DNA from: Allantophomopsis cytisporea
Taxonomy: Eukaryota; Ascomycota; Leotiomycetes; Phacidiales; Phacidiaceae
Assembly: GCA_024752435.1 (NCBI GenBank)
Contig: CP103031.1
Coordinates: 558,001-622,000, forward strand
Reading direction: 5' to 3'
DNA length: 64,000 bases
Shown here: positions 37,325 to 50,103 of the stretch, piece after piece
Layout: each line of letters starts with the position of its first letter
How positions within the stretch are numbered: position 1 is the first letter of the stretch
Program-made: the position numbers and the translations under genes
The notes under the pieces: generated by a model
The model's input: the letters and a program-made list of their open reading frames with translations, nothing else
What the model was told of the DNA's origin: nothing
Databases searched by the model: none

Positions 37325-38565
37325 ATGTACGATGTTATCGATACGCCCGATGGTGACGCCAGCATACCATCACATAGCTATGGGGCGGTCGTGGTCGCGC
37401 CGGCATTAATGATGACCTTGACGCTCATCGCTGTCATGCTTCGGTGTTGGGTGAAGAAGAGGATTTTGAACCTGTTCCGTCTTGATGACTGGCTCTTGGT
37501 GTTAACGCAATTCCTATACACAGCTTTTTGTGCGACGATGATATACAATGCCAGTATTGGATTCGGCACGCATTCAGATAAACTGGATGATAATTCTCTT
37601 TACTTTATTTATCTTGTAAGCCCTCAAGGTGTGGCTTTGTGGTTTGAAGCAAGTGGCTAACACATAAAGATATGTTATATCCAAGAAATTATCTACATCG
37701 CTTCAACTATCACTCTCAAGCTCAGCATCTCGATACTCCTCCTTCGGTTGACACTCAAGAGGTCCCATAGTCTCATCATCCTGACTGTATGTATATTTTA
37801 CACAGTTATTGGCATTGTCTTCATCTTCCTCATCGTTTTCCAATGCGATCCGGTCTCCACCTTTTGGACTGACAACGATGATGTGGCACATCATTGCGTT
37901 AACACGACTGTGCTGAGTGTTTTGCTTCACCTCAATGCTAGCATTAGCCTCGCTACGGACTTAGTGTTTGCTGTTCTCCCCGCCTTGTTCGTGTGGACGC
38001 TCAGTATGAATGTCAGAACGAAAATTTATCTGAGCGTAGTACTCTCTCTCGGTTTCATGTGAGTCAGTCCGGCGTACTCAAGACTCTAAGCTAATGAATC
38101 AATACAGAGCGGCTTGTTTAAATATGGTTCGATACAAATATCTTGGAACAGTAGCCTCATCCGGTGATAATTCTTGTATGTCCACTTTCACTTCCAAAGC
38201 CACTACTACCAAGGAAACTCAAACTAACTTGAAAATAAGTTGATTATTTTACTTTGTTCCTAGTCAGCCTCCTGGAAGTAGGCTTTGGTATTATTGCCAT
38301 CTCTCTTGCAACCTACAGACCACTGGTCCGGATCCTTTCCAATTCAATACCACGTCTCAACTGCCTTAAGATCTCTATATCGACAGATCAGCAACAGTCG
38401 TCTTGGTCCGCTTCGGCTCTCAAGGAGAGACCGAAAAGAGATATAGAGGCTAACAGTGGCAAGACCGTCGGCACAAGTACCACCCGGACAACGGCAGAGC
38501 TGGAACAGGATATACAGGAATGGGGAGAGATATGTGCTTCTGCACGGCAGAAGTGTTACAAATAA
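37325..38565 (+). CDS. Rhodopsin-like / Pth11-type integral membrane protein
   Basis: A member of the large fungal family of seven-helix proteins with the 'fungal rhodopsin' (SAT4/Pth11-like) domain, thought to act as surface sensors. Exons are 37325-37615, 37670-38058, 38108-38175 and 38240-38565, giving 357 residues with all frames closing. A short polar N-terminus precedes hydrophobic segments at about 20-45, 55-75, 98-125, 135-160, 180-205, 215-230 and 255-280. The family's LDDWLLVL-type motif after helix 2 (RLDDWLLVL) and the LLEVGFGIIAISLATYRPL motif of the last helix are both present. The C-terminal tail (about 80 residues) is polar, with Ser, Thr and acidic residues. There is no CFEM domain at the N-terminus. 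The ligand is unknown and the family assignment rests on topology plus these two motifs. Confidence 0.82.
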
Positions 38566-39549
38566 CAGTGTTCTTAATTAACGACTTCATGAATACACGA
38601 TTTGATCTTGATAGACCTCAGCCAAATACTAAAGGATGGTTGGCTTTTATACAGATCTCATCTGTACAATGTTTTCTAGTATGATCCTGTACATATAATT
38701 ATACTGACCAGGGTCCATGATCTATGGGAGTAATGGTGTAAGACCTCATCATTTTGGCTATATGTTCATATTTTTAACCAGCTAATGAGGACATAGTAGA
38801 TCGTCTACGTCAATGAGTAGAGTTTCCCGCACATTTTATGGAACAATAATGGCGACTTCACAATTGGCAACGACAACGACAACGACGACGACGATCGTAG
38901 CAGTAAAATCTGGTCGAATAACCGAATAGACGACGGTTGGGCCCAGTCAAGAAAGCAAAAATATCTGAAACTGAGGTATCGCATATATAGAAAAAGATTA
39001 CTGCGCGAAGCTGCGTCCGATGTCATCTATATGTCCAAACTTGATAAGAAGCGGGCAGAGCAATCTATTTCAGCTCCTGGCAACTTCACACATTACTGTT
39101 CCTCAAAATCTTACGCAATACATTTCTAAGCTTTCAACGCAATGCCGCTAATGACATGCCATGAGCGGCCGCGATAGGGATTGGAGCAGCCGCGATAGGG
39201 ATTGGAGCGGCCGTTAGGCAATCTAAGGCGGCCGCTCGGTCGTAAGACCGGCCGCTTCTCTACGCACATCCATGCCATAATACACTGTTTATGTTGAGGG
39301 AATTGAGAAAGATGAAGTGCGGTGGGGCTTATTCATCTCTTCTCATTGGGAAGATATGGACTTTGCGGATGGATATTGCGTTTATCTCCATGTATGCTCA
39401 TGTATGCTTTTGGGTGAGAATGTATATATATACATGAACAAGATCAGTCTCTCTTCTGGTATCATCAAACTCAGCAATCAAGAACATATTCAGAAGAGCA
39501 TCTTTAAATCTAAAGTACTTACTGCTTTTGACTTCGGATTTTTTAAATC
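38566..39549. other. Spacer with GC-rich tandem repeat and hairpin
   Basis: Mostly AT-rich. It contains the 21-bp tandem repeat and hairpin described separately at 39,163-39,255 and then the promoter of the SDR gene. Confidence 0.5.
39163..39255. repeat. GC-rich 21-bp tandem repeat followed by hairpin
   Basis: Two full copies of a 21-bp unit start at 39,163 and 39,184 and a partial third starts at 39,205. The unit begins GAGCGGCCGCGATAGGG, with one A/G change in copy 2. Directly after it, 39,228-39,255 folds as an inverted repeat with outer arms GCGGCC/GGCCGC, inner arms GGTC/GACC, a GTAA loop and a 4-base bulge. The block is much richer in GC than its surroundings. Confidence 0.9.
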
Positions 39550-40604
39550 ATGTTGTCCGTCGAGAACCAACCGTTACCAAAGAACTCCGTATGGATAGGT
39601 GAGTAGCAGTCTACCACATCCATTTCAAGTGTATCATAACACATACTGATATTAAGTAGTCACCGGAGTTACAAGCGGGATTGGCAACTCCTTTATCAGC
39701 CAAATCACAGCAGCTGGCCACCGTGTAGTAGGGTTATCGAGAAATCCATCTAAGGTCTCCCTGCCACCAACATCCAATGCCGAGAACACATACTTGTTGC
39801 CCGTCGACCTTTCCAACACCGCCTCCATCCGCGAAGCTTATGAGGCCGCCGTCGCACACTTCGGAAGAATAGATGTACTTGTCAACAATGCAGGCTATGG
39901 TATCTGTGCAGAGCTAGAATCGTTGACAGAAGCCGACCATCGAGCTGTTATGGAGGTAAGTCTGCCCATCACATTTCGCAAAACCAAGCGCAAATGCAAG
40001 AATAATAACAGCATACTAACAATTTACGAAACAGATCAACTACTTCGCACCCACAACGCTCACACGCCTTGCTATCGCAAGTATGCGCACACAGTCGCCG
40101 CCGGGCGGTACAATAGCACAGATCTCATCGATCGGCGGCGTGATTGGCACGCCGGGCCTCAGCGCATACCAATCAGCGAAGCACGCGCTTGAGGGGCTCA
40201 CAAAGGCCGTAGCGCTAGAATTGGATCCCGAGTGGAAGATCAAGCTCATCAGCATCGAACCAGGTGCAGTGTGCACGGAGTTCAAAGAAACCATGAAGAC
40301 CAGCGAGCGGCATCCGGCGTATGCGGGTAGAAACCTCCGTAGCGAGGCAGTGATGAAAATGCTCGGTCCATTCCTGGATAAGGTCGGTGCCGATCCGGAG
40401 AAGGTTGCTGGTATTGTTGTTGATGTTGTCGTTGATGGGAAAGGCCCTCCGCAGCTCCCTCTTGGCGCTGATGCGTGGCTGATGGGGACCCAACAGGCGC
40501 AGAGGTTTATAGAGATCTTGGAGAAGTGGAAGACTGTGATCGAGAGTGTCAGTCCTGGGGACACAGAGGAAGCCTTGAGAGAGTTTGGATTCCTGTCAGA
40601 CTGA
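39550..40604 (+). CDS. Short-chain dehydrogenase/reductase (classical SDR)
   Basis: An NAD(P)-dependent oxidoreductase acting on a carbonyl or hydroxyl substrate. Exons are 39550-39598, 39660-39955 and 40035-40604, giving 304 residues. The cofactor motif TGVTSGIG is at 18-25, NNAG at 92-95, and the catalytic Ser lies in ISSIGG (about 146-147) with YQSAK at 160-164. The Arg after strand 2 (GLSRNPSK) suggests NADPH preference. It has no signal peptide and is probably cytosolic. The C-terminal ~100 residues resemble the oxidoreductase/retinol dehydrogenase-like SDRs common in fungi. The Pth11-like gene lies upstream on the same strand, 985 bases away. The substrate is unknown. Confidence 0.88.
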
Positions 40605-43600
40605 GAAGGCTAGCCAGATGATGTAGTGCTTGAATAGCATTGCTACCAATAGTAATAGTATTCCATTGTATATGCAGTCCTTGATGTCCCGATTTCCACT
40701 CCCATTGACAACTTGTCCATCGCCGAAATGGTAAACTACGACCATAATCTGGAGATGGTAACTCAGAGTTTTTGTGTTAATAGTAAGAAATGATGACGAG
40801 AAGAGCAATGGTTACGAAAGAGTTGACAGCGGCGACAGGTAAGGCAACAAAATTTAGGATACGACAATCTTGTTTAGGCCAGCATATATTCTTTGTTGCT
40901 TCTGGTCCAGTTGTTTGTGGCTGTGAGCCAGGTGCTGAAGCCGATCTCAAATAGGTTCCAAAAAGTCTCTGAATTGAAAAGAGATGATAGGGATAACGGA
41001 AACACAGATAAGCCCCAGAAAGAAACAAAAACTTAAGAATTCAAGTTACTCAAAATTTCATGGATATCTGGCATTGTCGAGGTTGCAGGCTGGTGGTTCT
41101 CAAAGCTTTTCGTATTAGTGAATGCCATAGTCATGGTCAAGATACCATCACGCAAGAACAAAACTTTAGTAAGCTTCATATCTTGCCTTGCCAGACTAGT
41201 CTCGTGAATTAGATATCAACGCCTTTGTCGGACAATGTTTTGAGTTTACTCGGTTATAGTGTGATGTGCCAGAGCTCCTAACTACGCAGTCAGACTTTCA
41301 AGAGGGCAAGAAACCTTGGAAGGCGATGAGAGCGAAGAGAACCAGAAGCTAAAGCATGAACCTAAGATGTAGATGTAAATGCTATATATCATGAGGAGTA
41401 AAGAGAGTTTGGCAAAGAAAAAGTCAAGAAAGAATATTTTAAAAGAGGATCACTTAGTAGAAACACGTCCCAGCAAGCAGCTCAAGGTAAACTTGCATAG
41501 TTAGACTGCTCATTTGGGAGTTACGAGGATGAAAGGTCATGTAATTCTTCATAATGTCTTATAGGAATCTCATCCATATCAAATGAGTGCAAATGCAACA
41601 ATGACATTGATGGCTGAACGACTTCGCACAAGCAAAAGATGTAAGAATTAGACTGAAAGAAGGCATGTAACTTAATATAGAGTATCTAATATCAGATAGA
41701 TAACTAAAATTACTGAAGGAAGTCTCCCTGAAGCTTCAACAGTGATAGTACCGACGGGTTTCGAGCTCGGGTCAAGAGCTTTGCCTGTTCTTAAAAAACA
41801 CTTCGAATGAACAGTATATCTCCGTCCTGGCACAGTCGCTGTCACAAATAGCAGATGCAGACATCGCGAGTCAAGACACACATCATACAGCTTCCGACCC
41901 CACTCTCATAAAATCATCGTCAAGTAGGCTTAATATCCAGGCAACTGAGCCCACCTTGGGAGATCAAGAGGGCTTAAGTAAGGCGCCTAGTACCCAACCT
42001 TCACACGATGATTCATGAACACTGACGCTTGGATACTCGGACAGTTCGTACCCGTAAAAGCATTTTGGCTTCTTGTTCCTCGCCACCCTCCTCCAAGCGT
42101 AGTCGCGCAATGTCTCCATCATCGTGAGAAGACGAGCACTGTTGCCTAGCAACACGACAGGGGCACAAGACATGTGACATGTCACTGGCGCCAAGGACAT
42201 ACAACTAGCAAGAAAGAAACATTTCAGTGAGACAGTTATAGCTCTGACAACCATTCTTAATGCTGACGGGCAATCCTCCGGGGCTCGCTCACCTGCCTGC
42301 CTATCATGATGGTAATGAAGTGAAATTTTGATACAACGCAACGGGGAAGAGATGGTAGACCAGGAAGGATCTGTTGTGTGGATGACAGGGAGAGAAGTAT
42401 GACTCGTACACTACAATATCTATTGCGATTGACAATCGGGGTATTTACCCATTTGGGTCCTCGTGATAGTCACGATTTTCACCAGTCTCCCTCGATGCAC
42501 GTGAGGTGGGTGATAATGAGTCGTCAAGCACAGGAAGCGATGTACCACCAACACAACCAAGCTGATCGGCTCCGCAACATTAATGACTCCTCCCTCCTCC
42601 CTCCTCCCTCCCATCCTGCTGAACACCCATCTCAAAACGTACGTGGCTGAAGGAAAGAGGCTGAAATGATTTGCAATACATGCGCATGGCACATGAGCTA
42701 TTTCCAGCTCTTATGTCGCGTCTCCGCACATACATACATACATCTCTACATCCGCATCTGGAACAACAGCGCTGGCGGAATCAAGGCCGGGGGGCGAAGG
42801 AGTGCAATGACGAATGAGACGTCGCGGATGAGCTAGGTCCTGCATAGATCCGATAAATTCTCTTGGTAGGCCCAGTAGGATATGGGCTTTGTTTTCGGCG
42901 ATAATGGCCTCGCTGCCTTGTCGGCAAGAGACGGAGGAGGGGCGAGAGTCACTCACGTTCGGGAGTGAAATGCTTGAGCCACACACGCCAGCCCAATGTG
43001 ATATGAGTCACACCACCTGCTGCCTGTGCCACACAGTCCCTGCCAACTCTGCCTCGCCCTCTCTCTCTCTCTCTCTTTCTCTCATCGACTTGCATTAGCA
43101 ATTTTCACCAATACCGCCTCCTTTCCCCCACCTGACCTGGACTTCTCCGGTGGCACAAAGCCATGCTGTCTTCTGAATGGACAGGTTTATCGGAGGGCAT
43201 CATTATTCTTCCGGCTGATGTAGTGGAAGATCGTTCGCCCGAAATGATAAGTTAATCTTTATGCTTACGCGTTCTACAGGCTACGCGTGAGAGCGTGCTT
43301 TGAGTCATGATTCTCAGTCACCACTCACCACTCACCACTCACCACTCACCACTCGATGTTCTAGGTTCCGTCGCTGCCCAGAGTACAGTCAGGCAGGAGC
43401 AACGAAGCTCGGGCTGAACTCGAAATGATGATGTTGTTATTACTGCAAGTAATGTATCAATCACATCAAGTTATCTCTTTCTATTCACCTTATCTCTGCA
43501 ATGATATTACGGATGGACAGAGGGTTTAGTTATCTGATGCACATCAATCTCCATTCTTATTAAGAGTCCCCATGATACCAGAGCTAGTGGGAAGGAAGTT

Positions 43601-45000
43601 GATATCCCACATCCCGCTGCACAACTTCATAAGTCGCGCATATTTTAGTATTCATGTTAATGTGTTTTTGTGAAAGCCATCAACCAGCCAGCACTTGCAG
43701 ATGGTACGATCGAGAAAGCCTATCGAGTCCACATCAACGAGTAAACAGCGCTATGCCAGTGCATGCTGATGACAGAAGCGGGGAAGCTGGTGTCGTGAGA
43801 TCAATCAGGCGACGCTAAACTCTTGATATCGGCCGTGGGAGAAGAAGGTTCCATGCGCTGCTCTCAGCACCATCTTGTTGTTCATCTGGTCCAACTTTGG
43901 GGGCTTCAGCCGAGATCCTGCGCTTGTTCTACGGCCTTCTCGATGTTGCCTGAATCCTCTCTTCAGGATTGCCGGGCTGAGTCGCTGAGTATGTATGATG
44001 CTGCTCTTGGTACGTTTCCGTACGAACATTCATATGGGGTTGAGATGATTGTGAGCTGCGAAGTATGAAAGTGTGTCAGATGTCGAAGTAAGGATGGCCT
44101 AGCTGTTTGTGAAATACATGTGTTCCTCTGAAACCTGGTGATCTAGAGCGTCGTCAATACGAGGTGTTCAAGTCGTTTCCGCTTTACGTCTTCACTGTAC
44201 TTCGCAAGATACGTATTGACAGGATACACAAGAGTTCCCACGTTGCCTTATGAAAACAGCATCCAAAATCACAGAGAATGCGGATAGCGCAGTATTTTCG
44301 TGAGAACTGTGCGGCTGCGGAATCAACATCCTTCCGAGTGGTCAGACATGAAAGATTCGATAATATTGCATACGATAGATGCCAGCTTCGATTTCGATCT
44401 CTCCTTCCATGCAGCTTATGCCGTTGTTGCTGGCGCACCACGAATCGCGCTGCCTTCTTTCCGCCTTATGTTGTGCTTTCTTGCCGCTCCGTATCCGTGG
44501 TGGCGGCTACGCGACAGCGAGGTATTCATATTGATAAGCTGATCTGGCAAAGGGAGCCAGTCGTAAGCGTGTCCTCTTTTCCCATCATAAGGTAAGTTAG
44601 TTAGTCACTGATGCTGAGAGCCGTGAGAAGCCCGGAGCTATTCATATCGCTCGCCTTTTGTTGCCCCAGAAGAGGCAGATATTCATTTTTGTTTTATTCT
44701 CTACTCAGTCGTGTGTAACTGTGCTACAAAGCCATCATGTATCTGTATGCGATACTATGGGGGTATTCTATGAATACACAGCGTCACCGCATCACAGCAT
44801 CACAGCATGAACACCTAGCATGACATGGAGCTTTGATATGGATGGACATTCAGTGGGAATGGCATGAATACCGAATCCCGATGGCGCATCCAACCAAGGA
44901 AATAAGGATTGCCTCATCTCATTTCGTTTCGAAGTCGCCGCTCCGTTGCAATTAAGCAGATCGAGCCAGTAGTAGGGTAAAAGCATCAGTAACCATAACC
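40605..45000. other. Gene-poor region after the SDR gene
   Basis: No intact gene is supported. Minus-strand frames at 40,777-41,028 and around 41,672-41,881 could be remnants. Microsatellite-like stretches include TACATACATA near 42,729, a TC run near 43,059-43,082 and a CACCACT array at 43,320-43,354. Confidence 0.4.
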
Positions 45001-46205
45001 TAATCCTGCCGCCGTAGCCTTGCGCCGATACAACCAAGCAAAGCACTTGCACTACTGGACTTACGAATCTTCCATATGAATAGTCCGAAGAGCGAGGCGG
45101 ATTTGACGGCAGTCGATGGATTACAATAGATTACAATTCTCGGTCAACTCGGTGTGAAATGGAGAAGTCCATGTCAATCATCAATCATCCATCATCATAC
45201 CTCTCCATTTCCGTATTTACTTTATGCGCCATCCATAAACTCTGGATTGGGTATTACAAAGAATCCTCCCTCGGAGCCGGTAAACTTCAACCTGATGTGT
45301 TATCATCAACACACTGACACCATGCGCTCGCGGCGTCTGTTGCCCCCCAATTCCGAATCATCTTCGTAGCCCAGCACGCATCGCATCATTACGGAGTCAC
45401 TGTGGGACTTTCCCCTTCATCACCGCTCTTCGTAAGCGCTGCGTTGCTCCGTCAATGGAAAATGACATCGTGAGCATCAACAATTCACCTTCGCATTCAT
45501 GACCAAAGCAAGGTCTCAGTCCCTGTCCTGGACTGGACTGGACCCCGTGTAAAAGTAGCTCCCTATCAATTTCGACGCGCTTTGTGTTCGCGAGGAGGAG
45601 AGCACCAGATCCAGTCGGCGTTGCCGCTGCACTGCCTATTATTGAAGCTTAATACGCGCTCGCTATACGGAGTGATGAGGCCGTCACTCGATGCGCCCGC
45701 GAGAGCTGAGGATTGGAGAAGATGAGCTGGTCAGAACGAGGCTGTACTGTACTCAATCTTCGCATTCATGCGAAGGCGATGCTTTGACCTTGACTTGACT
45801 TGACCAGCGTTAGATCATCATTACGGAGCAAGAGTCGAGGCGAGTCGAGTCGAGTCGGAGCATCTGAATCTCAGTCCCATGGGGTATGTAAATATGTACA
45901 TATGGGGCTTCCGATGCAGCGTGCACAATTCAGTTTTGCAGTGACAGGCACCATGGCCTTTTCCTCGATGGACCATCACCCCCATCTTTTCATTATTGCA
46001 GGAGGGAATCTGCTTCCTTTCGCCTTGTACATGTGATGACACGTACCGAAGCCTCCAGAGGTACTCTCCCATGATCTTTTATTAGCTACGACGTCTCGTC
46101 TGTCCTGAACTGCGACGAGATGTGCGAGTCCAGGCCACTAAGCACTGCGCGTGGCTGATGAGAGAGGTGGATTGACGGGGGCAGTGGAGGGTCATAATGT
46201 ATGGA

Positions 46206-46252
46206 GTAAGGTGAGGTAAGGTGAGGTGAGGTAAGGTAAGGTAAGGTAAGGT
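46206..46252. repeat. GGTAA/GGTGA pentanucleotide repeat
   Basis: About nine units of GGTAA or GGTGA. Each unit contains a GTAAG or GTGAG splice-donor-like string on the plus strand. Confidence 0.9.
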
Positions 46253-46384
46253 AGATATCGGCGTGCCTCTTGCGCAATACACACGTGAAGATCCAACGTT
46301 AATGCTTGACTTCGTCCAGCCACAAAACATGAAGTATGTATATACGAATTTAGGGCTGTGTTGAATTGGCTGCCTATGGAGTGG

Positions 46385-46420
46385 AGAAGAAGAAGAAGAA
46401 GAAGAAGAAGAAGAAGAAGA
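46385..46420. repeat. GAA trinucleotide microsatellite
   Basis: Eleven to twelve GAA units, reading as poly-Leu on the minus strand. Confidence 0.95.
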
Positions 46421-48070
46421 TCATCGTATTCTATGCGCATACGAAGTGGAAGTACGCGGTGCGCAGTATGTAATTTTCGATCATCCGGAATGCGAGGATA
46501 TGGATGGTGATACTTTGTAAGAATGAATACCCCCATCCTGCTTAGAGTCACCTACCCGACTTTACGGCTTGGTTAAGCAAGGCAGGGTAGGGTCCCCTTC
46601 ATCTTTCTCTCTTCCCTCTTGGGGTACGTAAGGCTGGTCTAAGCAAGTCTCCTCTGCCTGGCCTGGCCTGGCCCGGCCTGTCCTGCCTCATTTTCGCCCC
46701 AGCACCTCGTTGTCTGGCGCTGTCTCATGAAAAGGAATCCAGGAAATACAGGGCTTGACGCCTTGATCGCGACCAGGTTAGCTCATTTACTTCATTCTCA
46801 TCTCCAATTTCTCCATGCTCTCCATCTTTGATTTTGGTATCTCTTGAAAGGGTTCGGTTTTGGTGTTGTGTAGCATTTGCCTCATTTCCTGCTGGGTACC
46901 TTACATTCCACATGCGACATCGTAGGTATGAAGAGCAGTGGCACGTACATCCAGATGGGTGGACTGTGTATTGTGTCCATGTACGCAATCACCAGTACAG
47001 TGAAATTCCACGGGTACACGGAAGCTTGTGGATGCGGATTACTGCGTGGGCGTTCATGTTATGCAGGACCTCAAAAGAAATGAAGAAGAAAGAAAAAAAC
47101 TGCCGAGTATTTTCCCTCTTCTTTCCTTTTTCCCTTGCACTTGTTTTTACCCTTTGAAAAAGCCGTGTCTTAATTATCTGCACGAAATCCTCCCTATGGC
47201 TCTTAGGCAGTTGGATTAGTTAGTCCTTTGAATATTAAAATTTAGGGTTATCCTTCGCTATTATTCTCTGCATATTTCTAATTCTGTCGTGTGTGATTGT
47301 GATTGGGAAAGAAATAGGGTGGTAGGTTCAATGGTGCCGCCTTGTGACTATTGGATTTTTCCTTTCTCTCTCTTTCTCCTTTTCTTTTTCTCTCTCTTTC
47401 TTTTCTTTTATGTTGCAGACTTGACTCAGTCTTTTTTCTTCTTCCCTTTTTTGCTTGGACGGGTGTATGAGTAACCTTTGACTGCTTTTGGCCTGATGCG
47501 TGTGAATGTGCGACAGATTGAGAGTCGAGAGGGTGAGTGAGCGGAAAGAGGCACACAGAGATAGGTTGTTCTACTATGTTTGTGTGTTTGGGTGGGTGTG
47601 GATGAAGAGCGAACAAAAGACAAGCTCTCAAATTCAATTACTGCGATTATCATTGGTGATGTGAGTTGGTGTGTAAGTCGGTGCCAGTCAAGCCGTGTCC
47701 GTTATGTTTGACTGTTCTGTTACTTCTTACGATTGATGATGATTATCATGGTGGTGGTGGCAAGCGTACATACACACACCTTCTACGTACCTATCTGGAT
47801 CGATCAAGAGTCAAGAGAAAGGATTAGAAGAAGAGATATGGAGTATAGATGACCTTGCTCAATACAGATGAGTAAACGTAAAGGAAAGGGTAAAGGCAAA
47901 GAAAGGTAAAAGCAAAAGCAAAAGGAAAAAAGAAAGGTAAAGGCTCTTGAGGAATATCTCTCTGTCTCTACTCCTCCATTGCAAAGGGAAGCATGTTGTG
48001 TCACTCATCTCATCCGAACAACAAAGCAGATCGATGTTCATTCATCTTGATAATACAGTATTCGTACAAT

Positions 48071-48072
48071 AC

Positions 48073-48107
<35 letters not shown>

Positions 48108-48109
48108 TG
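48071..48109. repeat. AAT trinucleotide microsatellite
   Basis: About twelve AAT units followed by imperfect GAAAAT units. Confidence 0.95.
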
Positions 48110-48459
48110 AAAATGAAAATGAAAATGTAAATGAAATGAAATGAAAATGAAAATGCCCAAAATAAAAACAAATGATAAGTGAGTATGCATTAATATTATT
48201 ATGTGTATAATCCGTGGTATATTCTCGACCCATCTTCTTCCTAAATCACATCCATGACAGAGTAGGCTGGCCACTGAATGACTCTTCTCCTCTTCCGTTG
48301 GTCATCATCAGCCAGTCAGCACGCATCGATTCCCTTCGACGCCACCCCTCTATCTTCCACTCACACACCCCCGTGCGTGCCAGGCAGCCCAAAGCCAGTG
48401 CCACACAAGCAGAAAGAAAAGAAAAGAAAAGAAAAAAGAGTATGTATGCGGTGCGGTGC

Positions 48460-48570
48460 AGACAGCCAACCAATCAAACCACTCAACCAATCAACCAATC
48501 AATCCACCAGCCAATCAGCTCATCAACCAATCAGTCAACCAACCAAACCAACCAACCAACCAACCAAGCC
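48460..48570. repeat. CCAATCAA-type imperfect repeat
   Basis: CCAATCAA and CCAACCAA units with drift, giving Asn/Gln/Pro-rich false frames. Confidence 0.8.
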
Positions 48571-48900
48571 CCAGCCAGTGTCCGCCCCCCCCACCCCCCT
48601 CCCCTCCCTCTTGCCTCCTCCTCCTCCTCCTCCACCCTTCAACCCACCCCAGCCTTCTGTGACTCTTTCGTTTCCGCGCTAATGCTCACACAACCTCTCA
48701 CATCCTCTCACATCCTCTCACATCGTGCCGACTTTGGCCAGGCTGGGCGTGGACGGTACTACACCGCACACGCCCGTCACTTACTGTACGAACCCAAGTC
48801 GACTAGTAGGCAAGGTTATGACTGACCTGACTGACTGACCTGACTGACCCGACTGCACTTGACGGCAACAAAACGAAGAGGCCTCCCACAGCCGTGACTC

Positions 48901-50103
48901 TTCTGAATAGCAACGCAAGTCGCAATGTACGAACCACAACAATAAACCCCCAGCGGCTCTCCGAAGTCTGTCTGCATCCATCTATCTATCTATCTATATT
49001 CTCTTTCCATTTAAAAAAAAAAGTATCAATCGAATAAACAAAACAAACAATCAAACTCTTCTCTAAAACGAAAAGAAAAGAAAAAAAACCCCCCCGAATC
49101 TCAAAACGCCCGCTGCGAAAGACCTTCGTTGTTGTTGCACGCTCCCAAACGAAAACGAGTCAAACTCGCCTCTTCAGCAAAAAGACTCATCGATCACCCG
49201 CGAAACCAAAGCACCTCATAACAGTCACCCCATCTCCCATACTACCTACTATCAAATACTCGCCACATATTATATCACACAACTTCTATTCTTTCCACCC
49301 CTCTCTCTATCGATTTGTTACAAGATCAAAATAAATATATTTCTGTCGTGACTCTTCGAAGTCCTCCGCTCACGTACTTCGTTGATCATATTTCATTGAT
49401 CACTTGCAGTTAGTCACGACGGTATCTGTCGCACTCCACGCAACACACACAACTCACAACTCACACACCCGAATTTCGCGATATCGGTTAGTCCGCCACG
49501 ATACCAGTCATACATCTCGAGACCACAAGTCACCACGCTCTTTGCTCCATCGAAGAGGCGTTTCTGCCTTGACTGAGCAAACCAAAAGATCCAAAAGGAA
49601 CATCAGAACACCTTACAAACTCCACTCCACCTCTTATCTCACGCGCCTCCCACGTTGTACCACCAAACCCATTGAATACCTTCGTCTCCTCTCTCAATAA
49701 ATACCGTCGACACCTCATCGCCCCCTCCAAAGTAGTCTTACTTCGATATACATGGTCTTATCGCACGACTAAGTCACCATTCTTCGAAATAAACACCACT
49801 TTCATCGCCGGAAAAGGTCACAATGCTCTTCGATCTCTTCACACTCTCTCCAGTCGTCAGTCTTACAAAGTCAACCGGTATTATCGTCTCTGAGATCTCC
49901 CCGGTCTCTTACTAGCGTTCCTGCCTCATCGATCATTCATCACCTTCGCCAGTAATTCATACACTACTGTCGATACTGCTTGTATCATTCGAAAAAAAGG
50001 GTCTCACGGAACACTATACGACGGTTTTATCGATTGTACTTTGTACAGACGGCGACTGGAGTCCGACTTTTTGAACTCCTTTTATCGACTATTCTCCACC
50101 AAG
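48901..50103 (+). promoter_or_regulatory. Long pyrimidine/adenine-rich leader of the cyclin gene
   Basis: This stretch just before the cyclin ATG is rich in C, T and A, with many CTCT and CATC strings, the texture of long fungal 5' UTRs. The last 100 bases contain no ATG. The transcription start cannot be placed by eye. Confidence 0.45.

Larger units (their letters stand above)
45001..48900. other. Gene-poor, repeat-rich region upstream of the cyclin gene
   Basis: Only repeat-driven frames are present. It contains GGTAA/GGTGA units (46,206-46,252), a GAA run (46,385-46,420), an AAT run plus GAAAAT units (48,071-48,150) and a CCAATCAA-type array (48,460-48,570). No RNA gene was recognised. 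Confidence 0.4.

Noticed and set aside
31931..40604. Secondary-metabolite biosynthetic cluster
   Set aside because: No polyketide, peptide, terpene or other core synthase and no pathway regulator; wide spacing.
48214..48825. 203-codon Asn/Gln/Pro-rich frame
   Set aside because: Driven by the CCAATCAA-type repeat.
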